From the NCBI GenBank assembly GCA_037190225.1, contig JBBCJL010000003.1, forward strand, positions 369,935 through 433,934: a stretch of 64,000 nt of DNA, written 5' to 3'. The notes below the pieces were generated by a model, which did no database searches, was not told where the DNA came from, and was given only the letters and a program-made list of their open reading frames with translations. How positions within the stretch are numbered: position 1 is the first letter of the stretch; each line of letters starts with the position of its first letter. This DNA comes from MKSF01 sp037190225. Its GTDB lineage: Bacteria; Bacteroidota; Bacteroidia; Chitinophagales; Chitinophagaceae. A program made the translations under genes and the position numbers. Below, piece after piece: positions 54,722-63,863 of the stretch.

Positions 54722-55174
54722 ATGAAAAAGATAAGTTTATACGGCATTACAACAGCCCTGTTCGTGACCATCAGCTTCTTTGTCTTCTCTTCCTTTAACC
54801 GGTCCATGGAAGACAACTTCCTGGGTTCCTGGGAAGAGAGCTACTGGGAGTACAAGGAAGCCGACAGGTTCCTGCTGAAGGGCTGGGGCATCCCTACCAA
54901 AAGCCTCTCCCCCGACCAGGTGCGGATGCATAAAGGGGAAACCTGGGTATTCAAACCCGGCGGCCGGCTGGAGATCCTTGCCGGGAACATTACGAACAAG
55001 CTCCGGTGGAGCCTGAAAGGACGCGGTAATATCCTGGAAATATCCGATGGTACTACCACGGAACATTTTGACATCAAAAAGCTGGCGGATGACCAGATAG
55101 AGCTACAGCTCATCTCTGACATACAGGTCAAGGAAGAGGCCAAATTGATTTTCACACAAACAAATAAAATATAA
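54722..55174 (+). CDS. Small exported lipocalin-like protein
   Basis: A 150-residue protein with an N-terminal signal or anchor (about 5-24) and a beta-rich domain with FLGSWEESYWEYKEADRF and GETWVFKPGGRLEIL, reminiscent of the lipocalin-like proteins of Bacteroidota. The assignment is tentative. It begins 2 bases after the Usp-like gene, and its stop overlaps the next start by one base (TAATG). Confidence 0.6.
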   Translation: MKKISLYGITTALFVTISFFVFSSFNRSMEDNFLGSWEESYWEYKEADRFLLKGWGIPTKSLSPDQVRMHKGETWVFKPGGRLEILAGNITNKLRWSLKGRGNILEISDGTTTEHFDIKKLADDQIELQLISDIQVKEEAKLIFTQTNKI

Positions 55175-55944
55175 TGCTTAGGAAATATAACAGCAGCAGA
55201 TCACTGGAAGATAATATAAGACTGGGAGCGCTGACTGCAATGGTGGCAGGACTCGTGAATGTAGCATCATTTTTATTGTTCTTTTCTTTTTCATCAAATG
55301 TCACGGGATATTATGCCATCCTGATCACGGAGCTGGTCAGCGGGAATATATACCAGTTCGCCGTTGTGGCCATATGGGTGTTCGCCTTCTTTTCCGGCAG
55401 CTTCCTGTCCAATTTTATAGTGATCTTCTATAATAAAAAGAACCGGTATGTAGCCCATGCCATCCCTATTATGCTGGAAATAGCCAGCCTGCTGTTCGTA
55501 GGCATCTACGGAAGCTACTTTTACAGCCATACGCTCCTGGAAACGGAATTCTTAATACTGCTTATGCTGTTCGCCATGGGCCTGCAGAACGGGCTCACGG
55601 CCAGCATTTCCAATTTTGCGGTCAAAACAACGCACCTTACCGGCGCCACTACCGACCTGGCCATCGTCTTTTCGATGCTCACACACCCGCAATACAGGAA
55701 AAAGGCCGAGATCAGGGCCAGGGGCAAGCTGCTGATCGCCGTATTTTCATTTTACCTGCTGGGCGGGTTGATAGGAAGCCTGGCTTACAAATACATAGGA
55801 TTCCGTATGTTCTATATTGCCTGCTTTATCCTGGTGATCACGCTGACATACGACCTCTATAAGATATACAAGGTCCAGTTTGCCAAAGAGAAGAAGAGAA
55901 AAGAGGCCTACCCGATAGGCGGACTTACACAATGCCCCGAGTAA
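55174..55944 (+). CDS. DUF1275 (YoaK-like) membrane protein
   Basis: A 256-residue protein with six hydrophobic helices and the family signature ALTAMVAGLVNVASFLLFF...SNVTGYY, plus the later NGLTASISNFAVKTTHLTG repeat of the same motif. DUF1275/YoaK proteins are of unknown function, possibly transporters or regulators. It overlaps the lipocalin-like gene by one base. It is the last gene of the plus-strand series. Confidence 0.85.
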   Translation: MLRKYNSSRSLEDNIRLGALTAMVAGLVNVASFLLFFSFSSNVTGYYAILITELVSGNIYQFAVVAIWVFAFFSGSFLSNFIVIFYNKKNRYVAHAIPIMLEIASLLFVGIYGSYFYSHTLLETEFLILLMLFAMGLQNGLTASISNFAVKTTHLTGATTDLAIVFSMLTHPQYRKKAEIRARGKLLIAVFSFYLLGGLIGSLAYKYIGFRMFYIACFILVITLTYDLYKIYKVQFAKEKKRKEAYPIGGLTQCPE

Positions 55945-55968
55945 TATTTCAATCTGTAAATTTTAATT

Positions 55969-56003
55969 AAGAAAGGCTGTTGTTTTTTGCAACAGCCTTT
56001 CTT
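55969..56003. terminator. Bidirectional hairpin terminator
   Basis: AAGAAAGGCTGTTG (55969-55982) pairs perfectly with CAACAGCCTTTCTT (55990-56003), with a seven-base loop. It ends the DUF1275 transcript. Confidence 0.88.
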
Positions 56004-56039
56004 ATAAACAATAATATAATAAACTTAACTGACTATCTA

Positions 56040-56238
56040 TATGTAAGCAGCAAAGCCATCATATGGAAGCTGGAAGGATAAGCTACAAAGATGACAGAGA
56101 TGACTCACATCCGTTCGGGATGACCAGGGACGCTATAGTATCTTTTGGCAGCCAAAGCGTTCCCTGACTCACAGAGGATACACTTTTCAGCGAAAAGTAT
56201 CTGTAATAACAAGTTGTTTCCCATAAGCAGCTAGTCAT
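56040..56238. repeat. Dispersed intergenic repeat, copy B
   Basis: This copy links the two others: its left part shares AAAGCCATC and ACATCCGTTCGGGATGACC with copy C, its right part shares TATCTTTTGGCAGC, CTCACAGAG and AAGTTGTTTCC with copy A. It ends just before the convergent T9SS gene. Confidence 0.75.
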
Positions 56239-56244
56239 TTAAGC

Positions 56245-58257
56245 TTATTTTACGATCAGCAGCTTGCCCCTGTACACGTTCGCCTGTTCCGCATAGATCT
56301 CCAGCAGGTAATTGCCGTCATTCAGGTCATCTACCGGTATGGTATTGTCAGCAATAGCCCCGGTCTTCAACAGCCTGCCATCCGGTCCGTAAATATAGAA
56401 CACGGGTGACAGCAGCCTTTCAGCTGAATTCAGGTATAAAATATTGTTCGCGGGATTGGGATAGATACTTAAAATACCCCTGTCATTTTCCTTTATACCG
56501 GTACCGCTTTCCGGAATGCTTATTGGCTGGGTGTAGACAGTAGTACCACAATCATTGGAAACCGTAAGCCGCACTGTATAATCCCCGAAATCTTCATAGA
56601 GATGCTGCGCCTCCCTCAGGTCGGAAGAGCTGCCGTCACCGAAATCCCAGTGATAGGTGAGCACATTCTCCGGGCTGATGGGTGTAAATAAAACATTTTT
56701 CAGCTGGTCGAAAAATCCCGGGATATAAGAAAAGCCGCGGGTAGTCGCGTCCGGCCGGAATACCAGCTCCGTTGTAGCGGAGTCCCGGCAGCCGTAAGCG
56801 GTGGTGATGACCACCGTATACCTGCCTTCATTTTTAAGATACACTGCCGGCGTATACAGGCCATGGCTCCAGTCGTATTGAACGCCATGCAGCGCTGTGG
56901 CATCCACCAGCACGGAATCATCCCTGCAGATCATTTCAGTGGCCGGCAGGTCCGGAACAGGCTGCGGCCTTGCCGTAACGGTAGTAGTGAACTGCCTGCT
57001 GCAGCGGTCCGCAGAAGTGACGGTAACGGCATAATTCCCGCCGGCAGTCACATTAATGGTCCGGGTCGTTGCGCTGGTATTCCAGAGATAGCCCATTCCC
57101 GGGTTGCCTGCCGACAATTCCAGCACGGAGCCTTCGCACCAGTTATAGGAAGCCGCAAGAGGGTTGACCGGCTCTACACCTGTCCTTACCTGTATGGTAT
57201 CACGGGACACACAGCCATCAGGATGCGTAAGCCTGATATAATAGCTGCCTGCGGCATTGATCGTCCTGTTAACAGCCGTGCTGCTATCGTCCCACAGCAC
57301 GCTCAGGGGATTATAAGATGCGGCAGACAGCGTAATAGCGGCGTTCTCGCATATGGAGGTGTCATTACCGATAGAAATAGGGACAGGATTGACCGTTACG
57401 CTCAGCACGTTGCTCGGGCTGGACAGATTGGAATGGGTGCAGAGCGTGACGCATCTTACCTTGACAGGGGTGTTGACAGCAGACAGGGTGGCCGTAGTGG
57501 CATTGGTGCCGAAATCGGTCCAGGTCGCTCCGTTATCCGCGCTTTGCTGCCAGATGTATTCGATACCGGGCTCCGTGCTGGCATTGCTCATCGTAAAGGA
57601 CACGTTCTGGCCGCAGGTAATAGTGCCGCTGGAAGCAAAGGAGATCACACCCGCATTCGGCGTACCGGAACACTGGATGGGAATAACGGAGAAGCCGATC
57701 TTGGATTGCCCCGTCGCCCAGTTGGTCGCATTGGGATTCAGCACACCGCCATGCAGCCTTTTCGTGCCATTGCCATTTTCATTGAGCAGGTAAAAGCCTC
57801 CGCCCGTATAGGCGGTCTGTGACATTTCCACCACGATATTGGAACTGACATCCCAGTAATAGGGCGTGGGCAGGGTCAGCTCTACCCAGTCGCCAATAAC
57901 AAGGTTGGTAAAGGTGATGGAAGGAATGGTATATACCTGCGTCAGGCCGGTGGCCCACACATTGCTTGAAAATACGCTCAGCGCGGTAGGACCGATCTTA
58001 ATGGTAAGGTTTGTGAAGGTAGTGCTGGCAGCATTCGAGTTGACATAAATAAAGAACTTATTGATATTAACAGGCGTACCGACAAGGGAAGGCGCAAAGT
58101 CAGACGGGGAATAGATCACCTGTGTCTTATTGCTGGTCGTGGTACTGAAAGGGAAGACATTAGCTGTGGTAGTGGTTGCAATAGACTGATAGGTGGGCTG
58201 CGCATGGAGCCCCGAAACTATAAGCAGGATACTGCACAATAAAATAAACCTTTTCAT
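56245..58257 (-). CDS. Large T9SS type-A protein with PKD domain
   Basis: A 670-residue secreted protein. Signal peptide (about 1-19, LIVSGLHAQ); an N-terminal beta domain of about 170 residues (FYFPF-type, VIYSPSDFAPSLVG); Ig-like repeats at about 200-500 with paired cysteines; a PKD domain at about 530-585 (YHWDFGDGSSSDLREAQHLYEDFGDYTVRL); and the C-terminal Por sorting domain (LSIYPNPANNILYLN, GPDGRLLKTG, GNYLLEIY). It should be exported by T9SS and held on the surface. The role is probably adhesion or ligand binding. Confidence 0.9.
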   Translation of the reverse strand: MKRFILLCSILLIVSGLHAQPTYQSIATTTTANVFPFSTTTSNKTQVIYSPSDFAPSLVGTPVNINKFFIYVNSNAASTTFTNLTIKIGPTALSVFSSNVWATGLTQVYTIPSITFTNLVIGDWVELTLPTPYYWDVSSNIVVEMSQTAYTGGGFYLLNENGNGTKRLHGGVLNPNATNWATGQSKIGFSVIPIQCSGTPNAGVISFASSGTITCGQNVSFTMSNASTEPGIEYIWQQSADNGATWTDFGTNATTATLSAVNTPVKVRCVTLCTHSNLSSPSNVLSVTVNPVPISIGNDTSICENAAITLSAASYNPLSVLWDDSSTAVNRTINAAGSYYIRLTHPDGCVSRDTIQVRTGVEPVNPLAASYNWCEGSVLELSAGNPGMGYLWNTSATTRTINVTAGGNYAVTVTSADRCSRQFTTTVTARPQPVPDLPATEMICRDDSVLVDATALHGVQYDWSHGLYTPAVYLKNEGRYTVVITTAYGCRDSATTELVFRPDATTRGFSYIPGFFDQLKNVLFTPISPENVLTYHWDFGDGSSSDLREAQHLYEDFGDYTVRLTVSNDCGTTVYTQPISIPESGTGIKENDRGILSIYPNPANNILYLNSAERLLSPVFYIYGPDGRLLKTGAIADNTIPVDDLNDGNYLLEIYAEQANVYRGKLLIVK

Positions 58258-58413
58258 TTTAACATCAATTTAAATTACTTTAATAATTTACTAAAATTAA
58301 GGTTTTTATATGACAATAGGGCGTACCGTCCGTTAATAATTCACTATCAGGCATTAACGATCCGCGATACAATTATTTAAAAAGCAAATACTTTTAATAT
58401 CAAAGCAATTATT

Positions 58414-58421
58414 TACTTTTG
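58414..58421 (+). promoter_or_regulatory. Probable -7 promoter element for the decarboxylase
   Basis: TACTTTTG matches TAnnTTTG, 48 bases before the start at 58470. Confidence 0.4.
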
Positions 58422-58469
58422 CACGGATATAAAATTTATTTTGACTGTTAAGCAATCTTTTCTTAATAA

Positions 58470-59912
58470 ATGAACAATACTTACCGCGGTCTTGTAGATC
58501 AAACCTTTCATTTTCCCCAAGAAGATTTTGATGTAAAAGACAATTACTTACAGTTCAACGGTGTGGATATCAAGAAGCTTATAGATAAGTATGGTACCCC
58601 GTTCAAGCTCACCTATTTGCCTAAAATAGGTTCCCAGGTCAACCGGGCCAAGACCTATTTCAGCAATGCTATCAAGAAGCATAAGTATGCGGGTAAGTAT
58701 AATTATTGCTACTGCACCAAAAGCTCTCACTTCTCTTTTATAGTAGAAGAAACGCTTAAGCACGATGTTCATATTGAGACTTCCTTTGCTTACGATATTG
58801 ATATCATCAGGCAGCTGAACGCTAAAAGAAAGATCAACAAGGACAGGTTCATCATCTGCAACGGGTATAAGCCCAAATCTTACACCACCGCTATTACCAA
58901 GCTGATCCGGGAAGGGTTTACGAATGTCATCCCGGTGCTGGACAATAAGGAAGAGATAGACGAGTATGAAAAAGCGCGGCTGAAAGACCCTATAAAGATA
59001 GGTATCAGGATCGCTGCCGAAGAAGAGCCTACTTTTGACTTTTACACCTCCCGCCTGGGTATCCGTAAAGAGGATATCCTGGAGTTCTATATAGACAGGA
59101 TAAAAGGCAATAAGAAATTTGAGCTGAAGATGCTGCATTTCTTTATGAATAAAGGCATCAAGGATGACATCTATTACTGGAGCTCTCTCAATAAGGTATT
59201 GCACCTGTACTGCCAGCTCAAAAAGATATGCCCGGAGCTGGACAGCATCAATATAGGCGGCGGCTTTCCCATCAAGCATAACCTGGGCTTCGATTACGAC
59301 TACCAGTATATGGCCAATGAAATAGTCAGCACCATTAAGAACGTCTGTAAAAAGCATAAGGTGGACGTCCCCGATATCTTCACCGAATTCGGCTCCTTCA
59401 CCGTGGGCGAATCGGGCGCCGTGATCTACAGCGTCCTGGGAGAGAAGATGCAGAATGACCGGGAAATGTGGTATATGATAGACTCCTCTTTCATCACCAC
59501 ACTGCCCGATACCTGGGGCATAGGAGAAAAATTCCTGATGCTGCCTATCAATAAATGGGACAACGAATACCAGGAAGTACACCTGGGCGGCCTTACCTGT
59601 GACGGGCATGATTTTTATACTTCCGAGGAACATATCAATGCGGTATTCCTTCCCAAGGTGGAAAATAAAAATCCCCCTGAAGAGGGCAGCCCGGTCCCTA
59701 AGAACAATAAGGAACCCCTGTACATCGGCTTTTTCCATACCGGCGCCTACCAGGACCAGATATCCGGGTACGGAGGCATCAAGCATTGCCTGATCCCTTC
59801 ACCCAAGCACATCATTGTAGATATCAATAAGAGCGGGGAAGTGGAAGACTGGCTGTACGCAAAAGAGCAGACACCGCAGAGTATGCTGAAAATACTCGGG
59901 TATATAAAATAA
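58470..59912 (+). CDS. speA: Arginine decarboxylase-like PLP enzyme (fold III)
   Basis: A 480-residue alanine-racemase-fold decarboxylase, of the short form found in Bacteroidota. The PLP lysine is K84 in YCYCTKSSHF; the phosphate loop GGGFPI is at 263; E306 of EFGSFTVGESG stands where EPGR is usual; the active-site cysteine and aspartate are in CDGHD (377-381); and HTGAYQ closes the site. It would decarboxylate arginine to agmatine for polyamine synthesis, but substrate choice within this family is not certain from sequence. It is monocistronic with a terminator near 60001. Confidence 0.85.
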   Translation: MNNTYRGLVDQTFHFPQEDFDVKDNYLQFNGVDIKKLIDKYGTPFKLTYLPKIGSQVNRAKTYFSNAIKKHKYAGKYNYCYCTKSSHFSFIVEETLKHDVHIETSFAYDIDIIRQLNAKRKINKDRFIICNGYKPKSYTTAITKLIREGFTNVIPVLDNKEEIDEYEKARLKDPIKIGIRIAAEEEPTFDFYTSRLGIRKEDILEFYIDRIKGNKKFELKMLHFFMNKGIKDDIYYWSSLNKVLHLYCQLKKICPELDSINIGGGFPIKHNLGFDYDYQYMANEIVSTIKNVCKKHKVDVPDIFTEFGSFTVGESGAVIYSVLGEKMQNDREMWYMIDSSFITTLPDTWGIGEKFLMLPINKWDNEYQEVHLGGLTCDGHDFYTSEEHINAVFLPKVENKNPPEEGSPVPKNNKEPLYIGFFHTGAYQDQISGYGGIKHCLIPSPKHIIVDINKSGEVEDWLYAKEQTPQSMLKILGYIK

Positions 59913-60000
59913 AAAGACAGCCCTATACCTATGGGCGACAGCAATATGAATAATGAGGTCTTGCGGTCATATATTTACACCGGCCCTGTTTTATTCTGAT

Positions 60001-60033
60001 AAAAGCACCTGATATTTTCAGGTGCTTTTACTT
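60001..60033. terminator. Terminator between speA-like gene and T9SS gene
   Basis: AAAAGCACCTGA (60001-60012) pairs perfectly with TCAGGTGCTTTT (60018-60029), with a T-rich tail on both sides. It lies 90 bases after the decarboxylase stop. Confidence 0.85.
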
Positions 60034-60136
60034 TCTGGACCCTTGTCTTCAGAACCAGCCAATTCCATACCCATATCATAGCAATAAGGCTGTACAGAAA
60101 CGCGCGGCCTTATTAAATGCTATAATGCTTTATTTT

Positions 60137-60973
60137 TTAATGACTGACTACAATTTTTCTGACATAAGCATAATGTTTCCTGTCTATAATTTTCAAAAAA
60201 TACATGCCACCTGGCACATCAGATACATTTAATGTAGCATCGGTCAGGTCTTCGGCTTTGCCACTCTTAATGATGCTGCCGTCTATAGCATACAGGAAAT
60301 AGCTTTGCAATTCATTGTTTTCGCTCCTGATAGTGATATGGTCACTGGCCGGGTTGGGGTAAATATTGAAATTACCGGTACTCAGGGTATTAATATGCGT
60401 TCCGGTGGTATCCGGAGAAGTATCTGCCGGCTGTGATATATGACAAGGTAAGGTGCCTCTTCTTATAACGAGATACAGCGAATCCAACACTATATTGGTA
60501 TTACTTTTTAAAACGCTGATCTTCCCGTATTTCTCATATTTGTCTTCAACGGCATAATACCGGATACCTATATCAAAAGCCATAAAGTTGTCATTGTTAT
60601 TGATGTCCGGACTTACTTTTCTAAGACTATGATTATTGTACAATACTTTACCTTCCTGGTGAAAAAGATGGCAGAGACCTTTGGTTGCATCGAAATGCTC
60701 ACATATTTGAACAGATAAGTCAGAATTAGAACAAAACCAGTCAAACTCCAGATCAAAATAAACAGTATTTGTTGTATAATTATACAAATTACACTTCATG
60801 GTTTTCAAATAAGGAAAATTCTGGGAGTTCGAATCTATCGTAACTACCAAAGTATCCATGGAAACGTAATTCCTGTTTGCATCTGACACCTTTATTTCTA
60901 CTTGTGAATAGACAAAGGATGCGCTAAAAAATGAAACGCAGAGTATAACTAAAATATTAAACCATTTATTCAT
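60137..60973 (-). CDS. T9SS type-A secreted protein, unknown
   Basis: A 278-residue protein with signal peptide (about 1-23, LVILCVSFFSASFVYSQ), a beta-rich middle with two cysteine pairs, and a C-terminal Por sorting domain (NFNIYPNPASDHITI, YAIDGSIIKSG, VPGGMYFLKI). I recognise no catalytic domain. Export through the outer membrane by T9SS is expected. Confidence 0.85.
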   Translation of the reverse strand: MNKWFNILVILCVSFFSASFVYSQVEIKVSDANRNYVSMDTLVVTIDSNSQNFPYLKTMKCNLYNYTTNTVYFDLEFDWFCSNSDLSVQICEHFDATKGLCHLFHQEGKVLYNNHSLRKVSPDINNNDNFMAFDIGIRYYAVEDKYEKYGKISVLKSNTNIVLDSLYLVIRRGTLPCHISQPADTSPDTTGTHINTLSTGNFNIYPNPASDHITIRSENNELQSYFLYAIDGSIIKSGKAEDLTDATLNVSDVPGGMYFLKIIDRKHYAYVRKIVVSH

Positions 60974-61055
60974 AAAAAATATTTTTCATTCAACCACTTA
61001 GACATAGAAAAAAAATAAAATGGTTGGGAATTGATTCCATATAATAGCTGCCTGC

Positions 61056-61164
61056 CTGTATATAAGAGGGAAAGCCATCCCAGGAGAAAGTGCAGGATGC
61101 GCTGCAGAGGGGCTACAAGCCAGCATAAGAGATTCCTGACATCCGTTCGGAATGACCGGAACGC
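61056..61164. repeat. Dispersed intergenic repeat, copy C
   Basis: Shares GTATATAAG-type start, AAAGCCATC, GGCTACAA and ACATCCGTTCGGAATGACC with copy B. On the minus strand this core reads TCATTCCGAACGGATGT. It is in a 240-base gap with no gene; the 60970-61239 frame over it is not a protein. Confidence 0.65.
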
Positions 61165-61209
61165 AACACATTCTGATGTATCAAGTATCCTTGTCAAAAA
61201 GGTAAAGTA

Positions 61210-61264
61210 AATCACTGGAAATAAAAGCAGGGCTGTCACAGCCCTGCTTTTATTTCCAGTGATT
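61210..61264 (-). terminator. 27-bp perfect palindromic terminator overlapping kdsC
   Basis: The left arm (61210-61236) and right arm (61238-61264) are perfect inverses over 27 bases with a one-base centre, and the right arm contains the last five kdsC codons and stop. It is much longer than a usual terminator stem. Confidence 0.85.
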
Positions 61265-61759
61265 ATTTATTTTCAATACCTTTTCCACCACATCCCGCAC
61301 ACACCCCATTCCGCCGTTGTAGGGAGAAATATAATCGGCCGCTTCAATGACCTCCATACAGGCATCCCTGGGCGCGCACTTTACGCCGCAGCATTGCATA
61401 GGCGCCAGATCGGGCATATCATCCCCCATATACAGCACCTGCGCAGGGTCTGTCACCCGGTACTGCTCCAGCAGCCGGCGCAGGGTCCGGAGCTTATCCT
61501 CCACCCCGAAATGCGCTTCCTGCACACCCAGCCGTTCCAGCCTGGCGCCCGCGCCCCGGCTTTTACCGCCGGAGATCACCCATACCAGGTATCCCTGCCT
61601 GACCGCCAGCTGCAAAGCATAGCCATCCTTGATATTCATTGATCTCAGCAGGTGACCTTCTTCCGTTACCAGCAGCTGACCGTTGGTCAGCACCCCGTCC
61701 ACATCCAGCACGAATATCCTTACTGCCGCAATTTTGTCTAAAATAGTTGTCTGTTCCAT
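61250..61759 (-). CDS. kdsC: KdsC-like 3-deoxy-D-manno-octulosonate-8-phosphate phosphatase
   Basis: A 169-residue HAD phosphatase that makes KDO for LPS inner core. The nucleophile is D19 and the acid D21 in VLDVDGVLTNG. IKDGYALQLAVRQGYLVWVISGG, and MGDDMPDLAPM with the metal aspartates, are typical. It lacks a cap domain and forms a tetramer. It follows recR by 23 bases. The 3' end lies within a 27-bp palindrome. Confidence 0.93.
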   Translation of the reverse strand: MEQTTILDKIAAVRIFVLDVDGVLTNGQLLVTEEGHLLRSMNIKDGYALQLAVRQGYLVWVISGGKSRGAGARLERLGVQEAHFGVEDKLRTLRRLLEQYRVTDPAQVLYMGDDMPDLAPMQCCGVKCAPRDACMEVIEAADYISPYNGGMGCVRDVVEKVLKINNHWK

Positions 61760-61782
61760 AATTAATTAACCGGTGCCTGCTC

Positions 61783-62406
61783 CTACATCTTTACGTAGGT
61801 GTCTATAGGCAGTCGTTTGGAGATAGAGCGCGCCAGCGTCAGCTCATCCGTATATTCCAGCTCCGCCCCGAACGATACGCCTCTCGCGATGGATGTGAGC
61901 TTAATATCCATTCCCGAGAACATTTTGGAGATGTAAAACATAGTAGTGTCACCTTCTATCGTCGGGTTAAGCGCCATAATGATCTCTTCCGCTTCCTGGC
62001 TGATGACCCTGTCCCTGAGATTCTGCAGGAAAAGCTGGTCAGGACCTATCCCGTCCAGGGGCGCCAGCAGGCCGCCCAGCACATGATATACGCCGCTGAA
62101 CTGCTGTGTCGCTTCAATGGAGATCACATCTCTCATATTCTCTACCACGCACAATAGCCTTTTATTACGGAAAGCATCCCTGCAGATATTGCATTCGTCA
62201 TGATCAGATACATTGTTACAGTGAATGCAGAACCTGATCTCGCTTCTCATTTTGCCTATCGCGCCCGTAATGGCCAATACCTCTTCCTTGTCCTCTTTCA
62301 GCAGATGCATGACCAGCCTTAAGGCGGTCTTCTTTCCTATGCCGGGAAGCCTGCTGAAAGCATTGACAGCCTCTTCTATCAGTTGAGATGAAAAATTCAT
62401 AAGCAC
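61783..62406 (-). CDS. recR: Recombination mediator RecR
   Basis: A 207-residue protein of the RecFOR pathway. It has the helix-hairpin-helix FSRLPGIGKKTALRLVMHL, the zinc finger CIHCNNVSDHDECNIC, and the Toprim domain with VVENMRDVISIE and MALNPTIEGDTT. Length and order are standard. KdsC follows in the same operon. It diverges from the saccharopine dehydrogenase gene. Confidence 0.97.
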   Translation of the reverse strand: MLMNFSSQLIEEAVNAFSRLPGIGKKTALRLVMHLLKEDKEEVLAITGAIGKMRSEIRFCIHCNNVSDHDECNICRDAFRNKRLLCVVENMRDVISIEATQQFSGVYHVLGGLLAPLDGIGPDQLFLQNLRDRVISQEAEEIIMALNPTIEGDTTMFYISKMFSGMDIKLTSIARGVSFGAELEYTDELTLARSISKRLPIDTYVKM

Positions 62407-62522
62407 AAAAATACACCCTAATTCCTTATGCTGTAAAATTACATTTTATTAATCAGTTAACGGGAAAACAATCCAATGATATTTGCTGTAACTTTACTCC
62501 ATATACAGAACCAATTCTTGCA

Positions 62523-63863
62523 ATGAAGAACATACTCATAGCCGGTGCGGGCAAGTCATCCACGAGCCTTATACAGTATATGCTGCAACACAGCGAAGCA
62601 CAGCAATGGAAAGTAACTGTAATGGATGCCCACCTGGAAGCGATTGAAGAAAAGATACAACACCATCCTAACGGTACCGCCGTTGCCGTAGATATCCATA
62701 ACGAAGCCGAAAGAAAGCAACTCGTAAAAAAGGCAGACATCGTATTGTCCGTTATGCCGCCGCATTTACACTACCTCCTGGCGCTGGACTGCCTGGAAGC
62801 CGGGAAGCATCTCATCACCTCCTCCTACGTGTCGGAAGACATCAGGGCCCTGGACGGGCGTGCCAGCGAGCAACAACTGCTGTTCATGTGCGAAATGGGA
62901 TGCGATCCGGGCATCGACCATATGTCCACCGCAAAGATCTTCGATCACATCCACGAGCAGGGCGGAGAGATACTTTCATTCAAAAGCTGCTGCGGCGGAC
63001 TGGTGGCTCCTGAAAGCGACACCAATAAATGGCATTACAAGATATCGTGGAATCCCCATAATGTAGTGACCGCCGCACAGGCCGGCGCTATATGGTACGA
63101 GGATAATAAAGTAATACAAAGAGACTATAAGGATATTTTCAAATATCCCGGGGCCTTCCATATAGACGGGCTGGAAGACCTGGCCTACTATCCCAACCGG
63201 GACTCACTGAAATACAAGGACATTTTCAACGTACCGGGCATCAATACCTTTGTCCGGGCCACCCTGCGTCACAAGGATTTCATGCACGGCTGGCAGAAGA
63301 TAGTGGACCTGAACCTGACCAATGAGCACGACAGCCACGATGCGGGCAGCCTGACCTACCGTAGCTGGATAGCCGCCGTCAACCGGATAGCCCCGGATGA
63401 GCTGGAAAAAGTACTGACCGAGCAGTATGGATTTGACGCCCTGGCGTTCGGGCTTTTCCGGGAACTGGGCTTATTGAGCGATACCCCTGTCAGCACGGAA
63501 CAGGAAAGCATCAGCTCCGCCGGTATCTTACAGCGTGTCATAGAAAAGGCATGGAAGCTGGAAGAAACGGATAAGGATATGATCGTCATGCAGCACCTGG
63601 TAACCTATACGCTGAAAGAAGAGACCATAGAGCATGAAAGCTCCCTGATCGTAAAAGGAGAGAACCGCCTCCAGAGCGCTATGGCCAAAACCGTGGGACT
63701 GCCTATGGCCATCCTTGCCCATAAGATCCTGGACGGCACTATTGACACCACCGCCATCCACGGCGTACAGATCCCCATCAGGAAGGAGATCTACAGTGTG
63801 GTCTTACCGCTCCTGGAAGCAGAAAATATTAAGTTTATTGACAAAGAAAAAGTCCTGATATGA
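62523..63863 (+). CDS. Saccharopine dehydrogenase (Lys9-like), 3' end altered by IS
   Basis: A 446-residue enzyme that resembles the glutamate-forming saccharopine dehydrogenase Lys9. NADP loop ILIAGAGKSS; MGCDPGIDHMS; CCGGLVAPESDTNKWHYKISW; YPNRDSLKYKD; the C-terminal half is the Sacchrp_dh_C domain. It may act in lysine degradation or synthesis via saccharopine. The stop codon TGA coincides exactly with the first bases of an IS3-family end, so the native C-terminus is probably a few residues longer and was replaced by an IS-supplied stop. Confidence 0.88.
   Translation: MKNILIAGAGKSSTSLIQYMLQHSEAQQWKVTVMDAHLEAIEEKIQHHPNGTAVAVDIHNEAERKQLVKKADIVLSVMPPHLHYLLALDCLEAGKHLITSSYVSEDIRALDGRASEQQLLFMCEMGCDPGIDHMSTAKIFDHIHEQGGEILSFKSCCGGLVAPESDTNKWHYKISWNPHNVVTAAQAGAIWYEDNKVIQRDYKDIFKYPGAFHIDGLEDLAYYPNRDSLKYKDIFNVPGINTFVRATLRHKDFMHGWQKIVDLNLTNEHDSHDAGSLTYRSWIAAVNRIAPDELEKVLTEQYGFDALAFGLFRELGLLSDTPVSTEQESISSAGILQRVIEKAWKLEETDKDMIVMQHLVTYTLKEETIEHESSLIVKGENRLQSAMAKTVGLPMAILAHKILDGTIDTTAIHGVQIPIRKEIYSVVLPLLEAENIKFIDKEKVLI

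Noticed and set aside
60970..61239. 89-residue frame upstream of the T9SS gene
   Set aside because: It covers dispersed repeat C; the FRTDVRNL part is the translated repeat and not a protein domain.
58470..63863. Carboxynorspermidine pathway pair
   Set aside because: The decarboxylase is the longer arginine type and the dehydrogenase matches Lys9 rather than carboxynorspermidine dehydrogenase, and the genes are 2.6 kb apart.
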